Assembly: GCA_963920705.1 (NCBI GenBank)
Contig: OY987225.1
Span: forward strand, 6,546,675-6,610,674
DNA: 64,000 nt
DNA from: Odiellus spinosus
Lineage: Eukaryota; Arthropoda; Arachnida; Opiliones; Phalangiidae
Reading direction: 5' to 3'
Positions 43,696 through 55,200 of this stretch are shown piece after piece. Within the stretch, counting starts at the first letter, position 1. Each line of letters starts with the position of its first letter. The notes below the pieces were generated by a model. That model was not told where the DNA came from. It searched no databases and saw only the letters and a list, made by a program, of their open reading frames with translations. The translations under genes were made by a program, and so were the position numbers.

Positions 43696-44648
43696 AATTA
43701 GATTAGTAACAAACAAATATTCATTCAAAAGAACAAACATTCCTTAGGAGGAAACAAGTAATCTTTACGAGGGAACAAATATTGGTTACAATGAAATAAA
43801 TATTGCTTGTAAAGAAATAAAAATTAGTTCCGAACTAATAAATATTGCTTACGATTGTTCTCGAGGGAATTAATATTGACTCTGATCAAATTTAAAATAA
43901 CAACCGAACATATTTTAGTAAAGAATAAAATTAAATATTTAAAAGCATGTACGGATTTTATATTCTAATATAAAAAATTGTCAACTAGTTGAATTACACT
44001 AAGTGTTTACGACTCCTGAAAAAGGTTAAGTGCCCATTCAATAGTATTTAAAGACACACGAAAAGTCCCTTAAAGGATATAAGAAGTGGAAAATAGCTTT
44101 TGTTTTTTATTCATTCCAAATTTAAAATAACTCATGTTTGAATATTTTTATAGTAAGGAAGTGTCACTGAATTAGTGAATTTCACCCAAACATCAGAACC
44201 ACACTCCCAATCATTCGTGACACGGAGGAAGCTAAAACTGAGGAGTATTTTCCTTAGTTCTAGGATATCCTTTCAATTGAATGCAAAAATCCGACTATTT
44301 CTCGATTTCATTTTTACACAATTCTGAGATATATCAATGTTTCAAAGGCGCCACTTGCTCTATAATTTGCCCCTATAAAATTATCTTACGATGTCGTCAA
44401 CATCGTTTGTTAAGTAAGAAAAGAAAGCAACTTTTAGTTGTTTTTTAAAATCGCAGGAAATCCCTTTAATACGGCAACATCTTTTAAATACTGGAATTTA
44501 TAGTTTATAAAGGATCGTAACTAACTGTTCTTCATTGCGCGTGATAAAACTCTCAGCTTTGGTGCGGGTTACGTTTTTGTTGTGTCCGGCTCCGCGGAGA
44601 GTGGCATTACGTAATTAGGTATTAAAAAATAAATTCGCAATAGTTCGT
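43696..44648. other. AT-rich, nothing recognised
   Basis: Diverged continuations of the AACAAA/AAATATT pattern to about 43860, then no repeat, frame or motif of note. Confidence 0.35.
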
Positions 44649-45576
44649 TTAATTTTTATTATGTCTTCTCTTCTCCCATTGTAATCGACGAGACTTTGAG
44701 ATGAGTTCATGTGGTAAACATTCTTCTTTCCATCTGTTTAGCGTTTGAACTTTCTGATTAATATTAAGTAAATGGTACTCGCGGGCAACATCAACAATTT
44801 TTCTTTCAACGTCATTAAGATTCAAGTGTTCTTGACGTTCAAGTGATAAAATTGCCTCTTCCATGACATGTATATGACGTGACTCACTAATGACTAGGTC
44901 TCCCTCCTCATGTTGGATATTAGCGCAAATAAAGAAATCCTTATCAGGATTCATCTGAGGGTGAGAAATAATGGTTAACACCTTATTTGATCCGACATTA
45001 CCAGTTATTAACATTTTTTCTCGGGCGGTAAGGTTAACAAATGCGGTACAACATGAACGTCCAGCATCCCAAGATAGTTTAAACATGTTTTCACATCTCA
45101 TCTTCCAGCTCCCTCCAGGTAAAAATATATGATCGCATATTCCAACAAGTATATCGTTATGTCGTAAGGTGCCCTGCCCCACTAACTCTTCATCTTCATT
45201 ACCTTCTTGTTGACCATCATTGTTAAGTTCCCAAAAAAAATCGAATTCAACATTATTTAAATCAAATAGTGTGATACTGTTACATTCTTCATTGTAGGTA
45301 AACTGAAATTGATTACAAGCGTTGTAATATCCATGTATGGTATAAGTTCCATCTAATATCGAATTTTTAAAAGGAAGAAATAGAGGCCAAAAAGATGTTC
45401 CTGCGCATGTTTTTAGAATACTGAAAAATAATAACTTGCGGTTATTTGATTTCACTTGAATTGTATCACTTCTTGTAATGTTTAGAATAAGTTCATCATT
45501 TTTAAAAATAACAATGACTAGTTCATCAATTCCATTCCCACAAATGTTATCAACTGGTCTGTAGGCGACTGCAGTT
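44649..45576 (-). CDS. Unrecognised protein, probably 3' exon
   Basis: A frame open from about 45576 to the stop at 44649 (roughly 308 residues) with no ATG until deep inside, so it is probably an exon. An acceptor-like TTAG precedes it. It has beta-rich hydrophobic stretches, an acidic loop (NNDGQQEGNEDEEL) and a charged C-terminal helix ending in RRLQWEKRR. No family recognised. It lies between the two Harbinger-type genes and could be cargo, a separate gene or a fragment. Confidence 0.45.
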
Positions 45577-45623
45577 ATGTTTTCTAAGCTAATTTCATCT
45601 TGTTCTTTTTTTTATTTTTATAA

Positions 45624-46502
45624 TTACCATGCGTGTTCTCTTCTCGATTTTCTTAGCACAAACCCTATCTCGTCTAGATCCAAACTCCATATTGAACCTT
45701 TCGAATTGTTCTTTTTATCCAATAAAAATGCAATAATAATGCATCCAATAACACCAGGGAAATTTGTCTTTTCCATAAATCTATAAATATTTAATATAGT
45801 TACAAATCAAAGGGCCTTCTTAATAATAAAATTATGGGGTGTAAGTAAAAGAGCAATCCTCAATATAGCGGTTGTCAATTTAGCAGGGTCCAAAACCGCA
45901 GTTTGGCATAACTGCTGTTTTGAACACTACTATTTTGGGAACCACTTTAATGGGACGCAGTTGTTTTGGGATACCAATGTTTTGGGAATTGCTATTTTGA
46001 AAACTGCTCAACTTTCAGTAGACAAAATGTTTTACCTCATTTGTACAGCCATTCTTAGCGATTTTTCAGCCAAATAATCAACAATTGCATTGGTGACGCT
46101 CGTCAATACTCTAGAAACAGTTGACTGGCTCACTTCTAGAAACAAGTCTTGCCCAACACATAGTTGATATGAGCCAACAGCATAGAAGCGTAGTGCAATT
46201 AAAATCTAAAATCAAAAGCATTATATTAGACTATATTTGTGAATTAAAAAACTGAAAAAACAAACCTTGCAATCAACAGGCAAATTAGTTGTTCTCTGCC
46301 CAGACAAAGGCCCCCTAAGTTCCCTCCACAGCTCCAACACTATTTGTTTGTCGAGCCTGTATAAACGCCTAAACTTTATATTGGAGAGCTCAAACGCTTT
46401 AGAGCGGTCTCTAATGACCCTCTGCCTTCTTAAATCTCTTCCCCTATCAATATCTAAGGCCAGATTAATTAATTCCATCCATGCGAAGTTAATCGCAGCC
46501 AT
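45624..46502 (-). pseudogene. PIF/Harbinger (HARBI1-like) transposase remnant
   Basis: Exon 1 46502-46266 (KFRRLYRLDKQIVLELWREL), a 60-base intron, then exon 2 46205-46036 (ILIALRFYAVGSYQ ... VSQSTVSRVLTSV). Exon 3 starts at 45780 and reads FPGVIGCI, the block that normally precedes the first catalytic Asp. After this the sequence no longer follows the family and ends at 45624. The catalytic triad is therefore lost. Confidence 0.7.
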
Positions 46503-46780
46503 TTTATTTTTTTCTGTTTTCACTTCGGAAACGTCGTCTGCCTGCTATCGCGTGCTGTGATCTGCTATGATTGGTCGAAATAGATAATGATTTCACCGGA
46601 GACTACCCTGTCGAAATAGATTACGATATCTAGCTCGGATTTCGATTACGAATCGAACAACTTTGTTCGAAATAAATTTACAGAATTTGACTTTGGCACA
46701 TTTCGATCACTTATTTCGAATTTGATCGGGATTTTGATCGAAATCCTTGTTTCGAAGCTTACAGAATCGTGTCCCAGGGG

Positions 46781-47130
46781 TGTTTGGTTCGGTCCGGGGC
46801 GTCAATTACCGCGTACCCCTCCGCGAAATGACGACGGTGGGCAGAGGGTCGCGGCGAAGGTGTCCCTCTCCGTTGGAGAGCACCCTCCCGCTGCTCAGGG
46901 GTCGCGGCGGGATTCCCCTCCTCCCAAAACGGTGATGGCGGCGGAGACGGGCGACGCGGCAAGCGTCGAATCCGGGCTTCGGGCGCCCCAGCTCCGAAAA
47001 GAGCGCGCCGAGCTCTGGCGGGGTGTCGAGCGGCTCGGGGGGTCCCCATAGGCGACCTCGCCATCCAACGTCGGTCCGGAGACCGGCGCGGCGTGTACGC
47101 CGAGCTTCCGGGGGTTGAGGCAGGGGCCTC
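46781..47130. other. GC-rich island of unknown origin
   Basis: About 350 bases that are strikingly GC-rich in AT-rich surroundings, with sharp borders near 46781 and 47130. Frames on both strands are open but only because of composition (Arg/Pro/Ala-rich). It does not look like rRNA. It could be part of a GC-rich retroelement or foreign DNA. Confidence 0.5.
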
Positions 47131-47845
47131 CAGCTTTACACGACTATTATAAAAAAAATTAAAATATCTCCAAAATATAAGGTTTTGAAAATCTCGGTAC
47201 TTCAAGAATCAAATTCCCTATCTCATATATAAATATATAGTTTGTTACCCATTTATGAAACTTAATGTTGAAGAAAACAAAGGAAAGACCCGAAGTAGAC
47301 GGTACAACTTTCTTTTTCAGCCTCGAGAAACACATTATCATCTGGTGTAATTAGTTTTTCTAAATTCATTAATGAAGTAATTTTTCGTTTCGAAGTCCAA
47401 TACCATTGAGCAAGTATGCTCGAACAATAAGTTTGCAATATACGAATAATTACATTGATATAAGAATTCCATCGGGGATCATGGAAAAGAGATTACGGCC
47501 AAGCAACGGTTTTGATTTAGAAGCGCCCAAAAAAGGTTCGCAGTCTGATTATATAGCAGATTCAAAACCCCCGGGTGAAACGACTTTATTAAAGCCAATT
47601 ATCCCCCATATAAAATCCGAGCCTGTAAAAGTTGATTCCCCTCCATCTATAATTACAAAACCTTCTTCTAAAGAAACCTCGCCTTTAAAACCAATTATTC
47701 CCCCTATCAAAAAAAGAGGATTAGTCTGGTATAAAACCGCCTGTAGAAATTCCAGCGTCTGAACCTAATTTATCTCACGATAGTATACCGACTGAAAAGG
47801 TACCCGAAAATAAACCATAACCTACATTGAGCCCCCCTGTAAACC
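47131..47845 (+). pseudogene. Second copy of the viral-like gene upstream of a P element
   Basis: 47233-47285 matches 16428-16482, and 47394-47845 matches 18087-18539 almost base for base. The sequence between was deleted. The YIDIRI block and LKPIIP-rich tail are present; a two-base deletion near 47818 shifts the frame relative to the first copy. The last seven bases, GTAAACC, are the target duplication of P copy 2. Confidence 0.6.
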
Positions 47846-48168
47846 CATAGAGGGTAGAAAGGGGAGGAGTAGATGGTAGCAGCTTCGGCCATGCATTGCT
47901 AGATTTCTCGACTTTTTTTTTCTTTTTTTAGTTTTTTTTTGTTCCTCTATACATCCGGTTAATCTGTCGACTGCTTATAGCGCTTATAGTCTAGATAAAT
48001 GAAATGGCGCGAAGTATATCGGTTTTTGCACACACAGGGTAGAAATTAATTGAAGCCGGTGAGTTTATTACTTATTGTTTTTAAATTTTATGATAATTAA
48101 TAACGATTTTCAAAAGTATATGAAACTATACTTTTAATTTTGAGTTGGGTATTGTATTATTAAGATAA

Positions 48169-50979
48169 ATGATGCCACGCCCGAAATATCGCTGTTCTTA
48201 TGGGCCTTGCACCAGAAATACTAAACCTATCAAAAGCAAATCATTAAATGGTCCAAATGATGTTACTCTTGTGAATTTCCCATCACCTAAAACTGAAGTA
48301 GAAAAGTGCAAAAGGTGGGTATCAGCTTGTGGGCGCTCAGACTTCTCAATCAGAGAGGTTTCCAAGGCAAGTCAGATATGTGCTCGTCATTTTCATGGTT
48401 TTCGGGGACCAACAGCTGAAAATCCGGATCCAGTTCCGTTAATTGATGTCCTCACTCCAGGAATATGTGTCCCATCTCCTTCAAAAACTTCAATCAGTAG
48501 TGAAGTTAAAAATCAATTGGTAAGTTATGCCCATAATGTTCAATATGTTCTTATATATAATTTAATACTATCCATTTAGATTGAATTAGATCAACCATGT
48601 GCTTTAGGAGGTAAGCCAGATTGCTCTCAAGAATTGTCATTAAGCAGCTCTTCATTAGTGATAAAAGAACCAACTAATGAACCTCTATTAAAGCGGAGAA
48701 TTGAATTTCACTCGTTAACCTATCAAGTAGGCTGGTCTATCGAAGTTTTAGATGATAGTGTTAGGTACAGCAAACTGAAAAATGGATCGACAATTATTCA
48801 GTGCACTTTTTCTGATAATGACATTATCATAGGATCAATAGATAAGAGCATTAATATACAAACTATTTCTCCAAATTTCAACTTGATTGAAAACCAAAAT
48901 GTTTACGATTTACTGAACAAACTGAAGAAATTTAATGTTTGCATCGGAAATCCAGACAAAGAAATGGTTGCTTTATTTAAGAGACAAAACAAGTTTAATC
49001 GACAAAAAACTGGTTACTACTGTGAGAAAACTCAGACTATTTTCAGCAATGGATGTAGTCGATTAATAAAAGCTGGTCAAGTAAAACGATGTCACGCGTG
49101 TAGTCGATACAGGGGGTGTCTCAGGAAAATCAGATCAAATGCTAATGCCAAACTAGCGGTAGAAGAAACCAAAAAGAAATCAAGGAAACTGATTGATAAA
49201 CGAAAGGCTACGTTATCGAACTGCCAAAAAACAAAAGCCGCAATATCAACTATGAAAGAAGCATTTCAAGAGAGGCTAAAAATGGAACCAACTGGGTCAT
49301 TTACATCTTTATTTCTCAAGCAGCAACTAAAAGCCATGAGCCGGTCCAAATATGGTATGAAATGGGACAAAACTTTCCTCAAGTGGTGCTGTTATTTGAA
49401 GAACAAATCCAAATCAGCATACGAAGCGTTGCGAAAATCAGGTTGTATTTATTTACCTACCTCAAGAACCCTGTACAATGAACGACAAGTAGTGACTTCC
49501 AAAAGTGGGTTTCAACCGGAAATATTCTCCGATATGATTAAGAAGACAAAACTGCACGATCGTGAAAATTGGGACCGTTATTTTGTGATTTTGCTCGATG
49601 AGATGAAAATTAGAGAGGATTTAATGTGCCATAAAGATACTGGTTTTTTAACGGGTTTGAAAGACATCAATGATGAGATTAATGGTTTTGATGATAAAAA
49701 AAGAGAAGTAACCGGTACCGAAGCACCACCATTAGCGACTCACATTCTCCAACTAATGTTGAGGGGTGTGACCAACAACATCAAAATACCTTTTGCCCAC
49801 TTTCCAACTACCGGGGCAACTAGTACCGAAATATTTTACATCTTGCAAGAAGCTATTGAAAGACTAGAAAATACCGGATTTCGAATTATTGGTATTGTTG
49901 GAGATGGCGCGTCATCCAATCGCAAATACTTTAAGATGTGCGCTGAAGAAGCTGGGCATGTTTTTGATGATCATAATAATATTAAATTTTGTGCTCCAAA
50001 CTTATTTGCAAATAATGAGGAGAGAAATATATATTTTATATCAGATCCATCTCATCAAAACAACGAGAAATTGCTTTAAAAACAGCAGTAAAGGATCAAA
50101 AATCCGACAACTTTGGAAGAATAATGAATGTATTTCCTGGGATGTAATAGTACAACTACTACTTCCAGCTTCGACGAAGAGGAGAATTCAAACACCTGTC
50201 CAAGTTGACATACGGCCACGTTTACCTAAACTCATACACAAAAATGAAAGTAAATTACGCAGCTCAAGTGCTTAGTGAAACAGTAGCGTGTGGCATCGAG
50301 GTATGTTTGGAGGCAGATAAATATCCAGAGACTGTTAAATTTATACGGATTTTTAATAAATTTTTCGATGTATGTAACGTAAAAAACTGTAAAGAGAGCT
50401 AGCAAAAGAGAAAATCCGACAAAGCGCCCTTCAGATCAGTGAATGATGCTAGACTAAAAGTATGTCAGCTAAGCTTTATGTTAGACTAATTCAAACAATT
50501 TTAACAAATTTTTCTATGATGATAGTGGCTGGAATCAGATTTTATTGCGTACCTGGATGATTGGGAAGCTGATGTATCTACTCGTGAAGGGAAGTTCTCT
50601 CCGTCTGAAAGGGCAAAGATGCTTCTTAATCGAGAAACCATAGAAGGATTGAAAATGACTGGTAAATAATTTGTACGATTATTCAAAGTAGTTTCTGCAA
50701 ATTATAATTTTAACGTAAAATGTTCTCAACGCATGTTTAATTATAGCTCACTCTATTTCAAGCGTGGTGAAATTTATTCTGAGTAAGGGTGCTCCGTATG
50801 TCCTTACACAGCACCTAAACCAGGATCCCTTAGAACAGTACTTCGGAAGGATGAGATCCGCTGGAGGAAGAAATAATGACCCATCTGTTTTCCATTACCA
50901 GTCAAATATTGATAAATTAGAATCCCTGAAAGGCTTTGTTTTAGAAGCAATTGGAGGCAACACTTCGTTAAATATTTAA
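48169..50979 (+). pseudogene. THAP-domain P-type transposase, copy 2, frameshifted
   Basis: Exon 1 48169-48519 (THAP domain), intron with GTAAGT...TTTAG, exon 2 from 48580. Exon 2 stays open to 50079 through the catalytic region (VILLDEMKIRED and GDGASSN). A five-base deletion near 50048, relative to copy 1, shifts the frame; a TAG at 50400-50402 is shared with copy 1. The C-terminal exon with LNQDPLEQYFGRM ends at 50979. It is the better preserved of the two copies in its first two thirds. Confidence 0.88.
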
Positions 50980-51118
50980 TAAATAATAATAAACATTGAA
51001 ATTAAACAAATTGAAGGAATAAATCTTCGTCAGGATCGTTATCTAAAAAACTATAGTCATTATCATTGACTTTTGGGAAATCTTCACTAGAATGGGGGGA
51101 AATGTTTTTAATTGCACT

Positions 51119-51253
51119 AAACCAGGATCCCTTATAACAGTACTTCGGAAGGATGAGATCCGCTGGAGGAAGAAATAATAACCCATCTGTTTTCCATTAC
51201 CAGTCAAATATTGATAAATTAGAATCCCTGAAAGGCTTTGTTTTAGAAGCTTT
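51119..51253 (+). repeat. Templated 130-base insertion replacing about 370 bases
   Basis: In copy 1 the sequence runs on from GCACTAATATC. In copy 2 it switches after GCACTAA to a second copy of 50818-50950 and then rejoins the - strand gene. Both junctions show short shared bases. This looks like template switching during gap repair. Confidence 0.75.
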
Positions 51254-52246
51254 CACCAGAACCTTTCCACGAGTGTTTAAAAAGGTTTCTGTAGCGCTCT
51301 TTAGCCATTTCTTGTTATCATCGTACGCTTCTATCTTTTTCCATTCTTCCAAAATAAGATCATCATTTAATATTTCATCTCTGGCTTTTTCTTTCAACTT
51401 TTGATTCCTTAAATTGGCGACCGATTCTGCATCTAGATACATATAAGACTTGTCCGAAATGATCTTCATTCGTATCACTAACTTGAAGAATCCATCTTGA
51501 ACTTTCAATAAACCACCCCTATTCAGCAAATTTATCCAACGTTCCGACTCGTTAGGCGGTTCCTCAAGCATAGAGTCAGGTTTCACAATATTTTTCATTA
51601 TTTCCTCTGGGCAGCCTTTCCATTTGAGAGACCTTGCGAGAAACCCCGAAACGTACCTCAAAACATCAGGATTAACTTTACGATTATTTTTAGTTGTAGC
51701 ATTGAATTCCAATCTCTTGGCGTCCAATTTCTTTTCCTCTTCAGTTTTCAAAGCCTCTTCTTTCTCCCTTTTCATTTCTATTTTGTGTTTTAGTTGATGC
51801 ATTCCAATATTTGCTAAGCACATGAGTCCCGAAAAAAATGAGCGTAGGAACATTTGTACAAATGATTTTTGAAAGGAGTTAGGAAAAGAAGAGAATTTAG
51901 AACACGAGCTGAGAATTGCCCCCAGCTTATTCTCTTTTCGCTCGTGATAACTTCTTTTTAGAATTGTTTGTAAATAGCTAGACTCGCAACTACACTCCAA
52001 TATTTTATCTGAAATTACAATTACTTTCATGTAATTAAAAATTGAATTAGCTATCTTATCATCAGCTGTTAAATCTTTGAAAAAGAGCTCAAGATTTTTA
52101 TTTTTATCTGTGACTATCACTGAGTAAAATTCATCTTGACGCTTTTGAAGTTGCGTGAGTACTTCACAGATTAGTATTCTTAAACCACCTAGTATGAAAA
52201 GATATAAAAAAATCAGTTTTAAATAATGTTGTATAGGCCTAATCAT
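51197..52246 (-). pseudogene. Second P-element gene on the opposite strand, copy 2
   Basis: From the ATG at 52246. A hydrophobic start is followed by a Glu/Lys-rich coiled region (KIEMKREKEEALKTEEEKK), then RYVSGFLARSLKWKGC ... LNRGGLLKVQDGFFKLV, and a Lys-rich helix. The 3' end is replaced by the templated insertion, so the last 20 codons are foreign. The middle resembles the C-terminal domain of animal P-type transposases. Function unknown, possibly a separate transposition subunit. Confidence 0.65.
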
Positions 52247-52458
52247 TAAACGAATTAAACTATCTTACTTTCGAGATTATTTTCCCCTGGTACTTCCATG
52301 ATGCAAGGCTTAAACCCTAATTTATACCATCTACTGTTTAGCAGACGACCGGAATCCAAAAAAAAGTCGCGCGCATTAAACGGAAGTTCCGAGGAACCCA
52401 ACGTAATCGAGAACACTTAATACCGGGCCTTCTACTCCTCCCCTTTCTACCCTCTATG

Positions 52459-52764
52459 GTAAACCCGATAAAAACTCTACCTCAGCCATCCCCTCTTTCG
52501 TACGAGTTATTTTATGGCTGGGGCGGGAATGGGGGGTCAAAATTCTTGTTATTTCAGGGGTATTATACTACTGTGATCCATTGGATTTATGCTGCGTAAA
52601 AATGCGGTTATTTCATTACACAAGAGGCATAATGGTATTTCATTCTTCCCCCAGAATTTTTTTTACTCGATAATTTCGCTTGATGTGGAGATCTATAACA
52701 AAATCAAAATATATTCAATTTTAAAATTGCAAATTTGTTCATTTTGTTTTAATTTTAAACATTT
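52459..52764 (+). pseudogene. Continuation of the interrupted viral-like gene
   Basis: Starts with the second GTAAACCC target copy. The frame open before copy 1 of the element (ending EPPCKP) continues here for about 70 codons (DKNSTSAIPSFVRVILWLG) to a stop near 52676. The P element thus landed inside a coding region. No family recognised. Confidence 0.45.
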
Positions 52765-53019
52765 TCATTCGCGCTTGCATATGTCTTTTATTCTTTGATT
52801 GCACGAATCCATTCTGATGTAATTGGCTTCGTCCAAGTTAAAATACTGCCTGCGGTAGGCTTGAAGCCACATTTCTTTACTGGAAACCCATCCTAAGACA
52901 TTCTCCAAGGCTTCTTCACCTAACATAGCCTCTACGTTGCTTTTAAAATCATCTACTCTAAAAGAATACGCCAACCTTTGCGAGTGAGCTTTCGCCGCGA
53001 GTCTCTCTGCTTTGGTCAT
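52765..53019 (-). CDS. Hypothetical 84-residue helical protein
   Basis: A real ATG at 53019, intact. Charged and Ala/Glu-rich, with no motif. It lies in the viral-like block on the far side of P copy 2. A smaller frame upstream on the same strand (53253-53118, ATG at 53253, about 45 residues) may be another gene of the block. Confidence 0.4.
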   Translation of the reverse strand: MTKAERLAAKAHSQRLAYSFRVDDFKSNVEAMLGEEALENVLGWVSSKEMWLQAYRRQYFNLDEANYIRMDSCNQRIKDICKRE

Positions 53020-53253
53020 CCTCAGAGAAATAATTTTTATTTTAAAGGCATATTTCTACATCGATCTGATTAAAAAGTTCCTTTAATACAGATATTTCGG
53101 CCAAATCCTTATTGACCATGACTGACCTGGGTATTTTTCCAATTGGGATAGCTTGATTTTAACGTGTCAAAGAGCTTTTGTATAAATACCTTTTTTCCAT
53201 TTTTCAGTAAGCGTAACACTGCGATTTCGTTTTGTAAATTTTCATCTACAGCC

Positions 53254-54171
53254 ATAATTAAATATAATGGCATACCGCATCGATTTAAACAAAAGGTCGC
53301 GTCACAAGATGTGATCAGGATATTTTTCGAAAGTTTCCCTCACGCGACCTCTATGTCAAAATACAAATTCTAAATAATTCGTCGAAGGTTCGATTGATAC
53401 TTCGACTATTGGGTCATTCCATGAGGAATCAGGGAGTGTTCACACCATGGGTCGGCCGATTTTGTTCAAACTTGGAACACTTGTTTATAGGCCCAATTTA
53501 TGTACGAAACCCGATTATTGCGCCAAAATATTGAATAGGACGAGAATTACAGCGATTTTAAAAATACCCGCATTTTCAGTTTTGGCCGATGACGTTTTTG
53601 GTACATTTTAGAAAAAATTCAATATGTATATTTTCTGTTGAGATACAATTTTGAAATTTTGCCCACTTACAGAAAACTTTGTGGCTAATACGCTGACATT
53701 AAGTTCGTACGGCTGCGATAATTACAGGTCTCGTTATTGACTCCTAAAGTCAAAAGTTTTTTTTTCGGGGGGTCCGCTCAATAGCCCACAGCCAAAAAGG
53801 TGCAACTTCAATTTCTTCGAAAAAACCATGTTTAAATAGCTAATGGCAAGGGCTTTCACGAAATATTAATATCGATGTGACTATTTGGGCAATAAGAGGA
53901 GTTTTTGAGAAAAAAACAAAATCATATTTTTTTAATATTTTTTCAAAATTTCTATAATTTTAATATTTATTTAAGTAAAGAAATCCAAATTAATTATTTT
54001 TTTGTGAACAGGTACTTGATTCTTTTTAAATCTTTTAAAGTAATTTTGAAAACCTGTGGTTTTTGACCAGTTAATGTAAGAGCTGATACTTCGCACAAAA
54101 TGCAGCTCAGGGGAACAAAACATTTATCTGGCTTCTTTCGCCATGTTAAGAAATTGTTTTTGTCTCTCTTC
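53254..54171. other. Non-coding, possible interspersed repeat
   Basis: From about 53412 (GGGTCATTCCATGAGG) the sequence has the look of a non-autonomous transposon of moderate copy number, but no inverted partner is visible. No frame of interest. Confidence 0.3.
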
Positions 54172-55137
54172 ATTAATTTTAATTGGGATTAAAGGGCAAT
54201 GGTAAAAATGTAGAGATTTGACTGAATCAAGTGCGGCTGCCCCAGCTATTAACATCAAAAATAAGGAAAAAATTAATTTTAATTGGGATTAAAGGGCAAT
54301 GGTAAAAATGTAGAGATCTGACTGAATCAAGTGCGGCTGCCGCAGCTATTAACATCAAAAATTATGAAAAATTTAATTTTAATTGGGATTAAAGGGCAAT
54401 GGTAAAAATGTAGAGATCTGACTGAATCAAGTGCGGCTGCCCCAGCTATTAACATCAAAAATAAGGAAAAAATTAATTTTAATTGGGATTAAAGGGCAAT
54501 GGTAAAAATGTAGAGATCTGACTGAATCAAGTGCGGCTGCCGCAGCTATTAACATCAAAAATTATGAAAAAATTAATTTTAATTGGGATTAAAGGGCAAT
54601 GGTAAAAATGTAGAGATCTGACTGAATCAAGTGAGGCTGCCCCAGCTATTAAAATCAAAAATTGTGAAAAAAATTAATTTTAATTGGGTTTAAAGGGCAA
54701 TGGTAAAAATGTAGTAGAGATCTGACTGAATCTAGTGAGGCTGCCGCCGCTATTAACATCAAAAATTATGAAAAAATTAATTTTAATTGGGATTAAAGGG
54801 CAATGGTAAAAATGTAGAGATCTGACTGAATCAAGTGAGGCTGCCCCAGCTATTAACATCAAAAATTGTGAAAAAAATTAATTTTAATTGGGTTTAAAGG
54901 GCAATGGTAAAAATGTAGAGATCTGACTGAATCTAGTGAGGCTGCCGCCGCTATTAACATCAAAAATTATGAAAAAATTAATTTTAATTGGGATTAAAGG
55001 GCAATGGTAAAAATGTAGAGATCTGACTGAATCAAGTGAGGCTGCCCCAGCTATTAACATCAAAAATTGTGAAAAAAATTAATTTTAATTGGGTTTAAAG
55101 GGCAATGGTAAAAATGTAGAGATTTGACTGAATCACT
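54172..55137 (+). repeat. 100-bp satellite, ten units
   Basis: Units begin at AATTGGGATT/AATTGGGTTT: 54181, 54281, 54381, 54481, 54581, 54682, 54785, 54886, 54986 and 55087 (the last partial). Neighbouring units alternate between CCCCAGC...AAGG/TTGTG and CCGCAGC or CCGCCGC...TTATG forms, giving a 200-bp higher-order period. Confidence 0.95.
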
Positions 55138-55200
55138 TTTTAAAGGGCTAGTCTTTTAATATAGAAGTTAACACTTTCGTGTTAGACTGAAGTGACAGAT

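Larger units (their letters stand above)
41399..46780. mobile_element. PIF/Harbinger-like element, degenerate (borders tentative)
   Basis: A Myb/SANT-like gene on + at 41907 and a HARBI1-like transposase remnant on - at 45624-46502 are the two genes expected of this superfamily. CCTGGGAC...ATTCT...TAA at 41399 is matched by its inverted form ending CCCAGG near 46780. I see no clean 3-bp target duplication, so the borders are a guess. Confidence 0.45.
47846..52458 (+). mobile_element. P-type transposon, copy 2
   Basis: 31-bp terminal inverted repeats at 47846-47876 and 52428-52458 with one mismatch. GTAAACC lies directly outside both ends (47839-47845 and 52459-52465); an eighth C could be shared, so the duplication is 7-8 bp as expected for P elements. 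At 4613 bp it lacks the Academ insertion and has an internal replacement near 51119-51253. Both genes are damaged, so it is not autonomous. Confidence 0.9.

Noticed and set aside
43393..43740. Long frames on both strands over the 39-bp repeat
   Set aside because: They follow only from the repeat period being a multiple of three and contain no other coding signal.
46722..47205. Open frames in the GC-rich island
   Set aside because: Both strands are open and Arg/Pro/Ala-rich as expected for high GC; no domain and no splice or start context.
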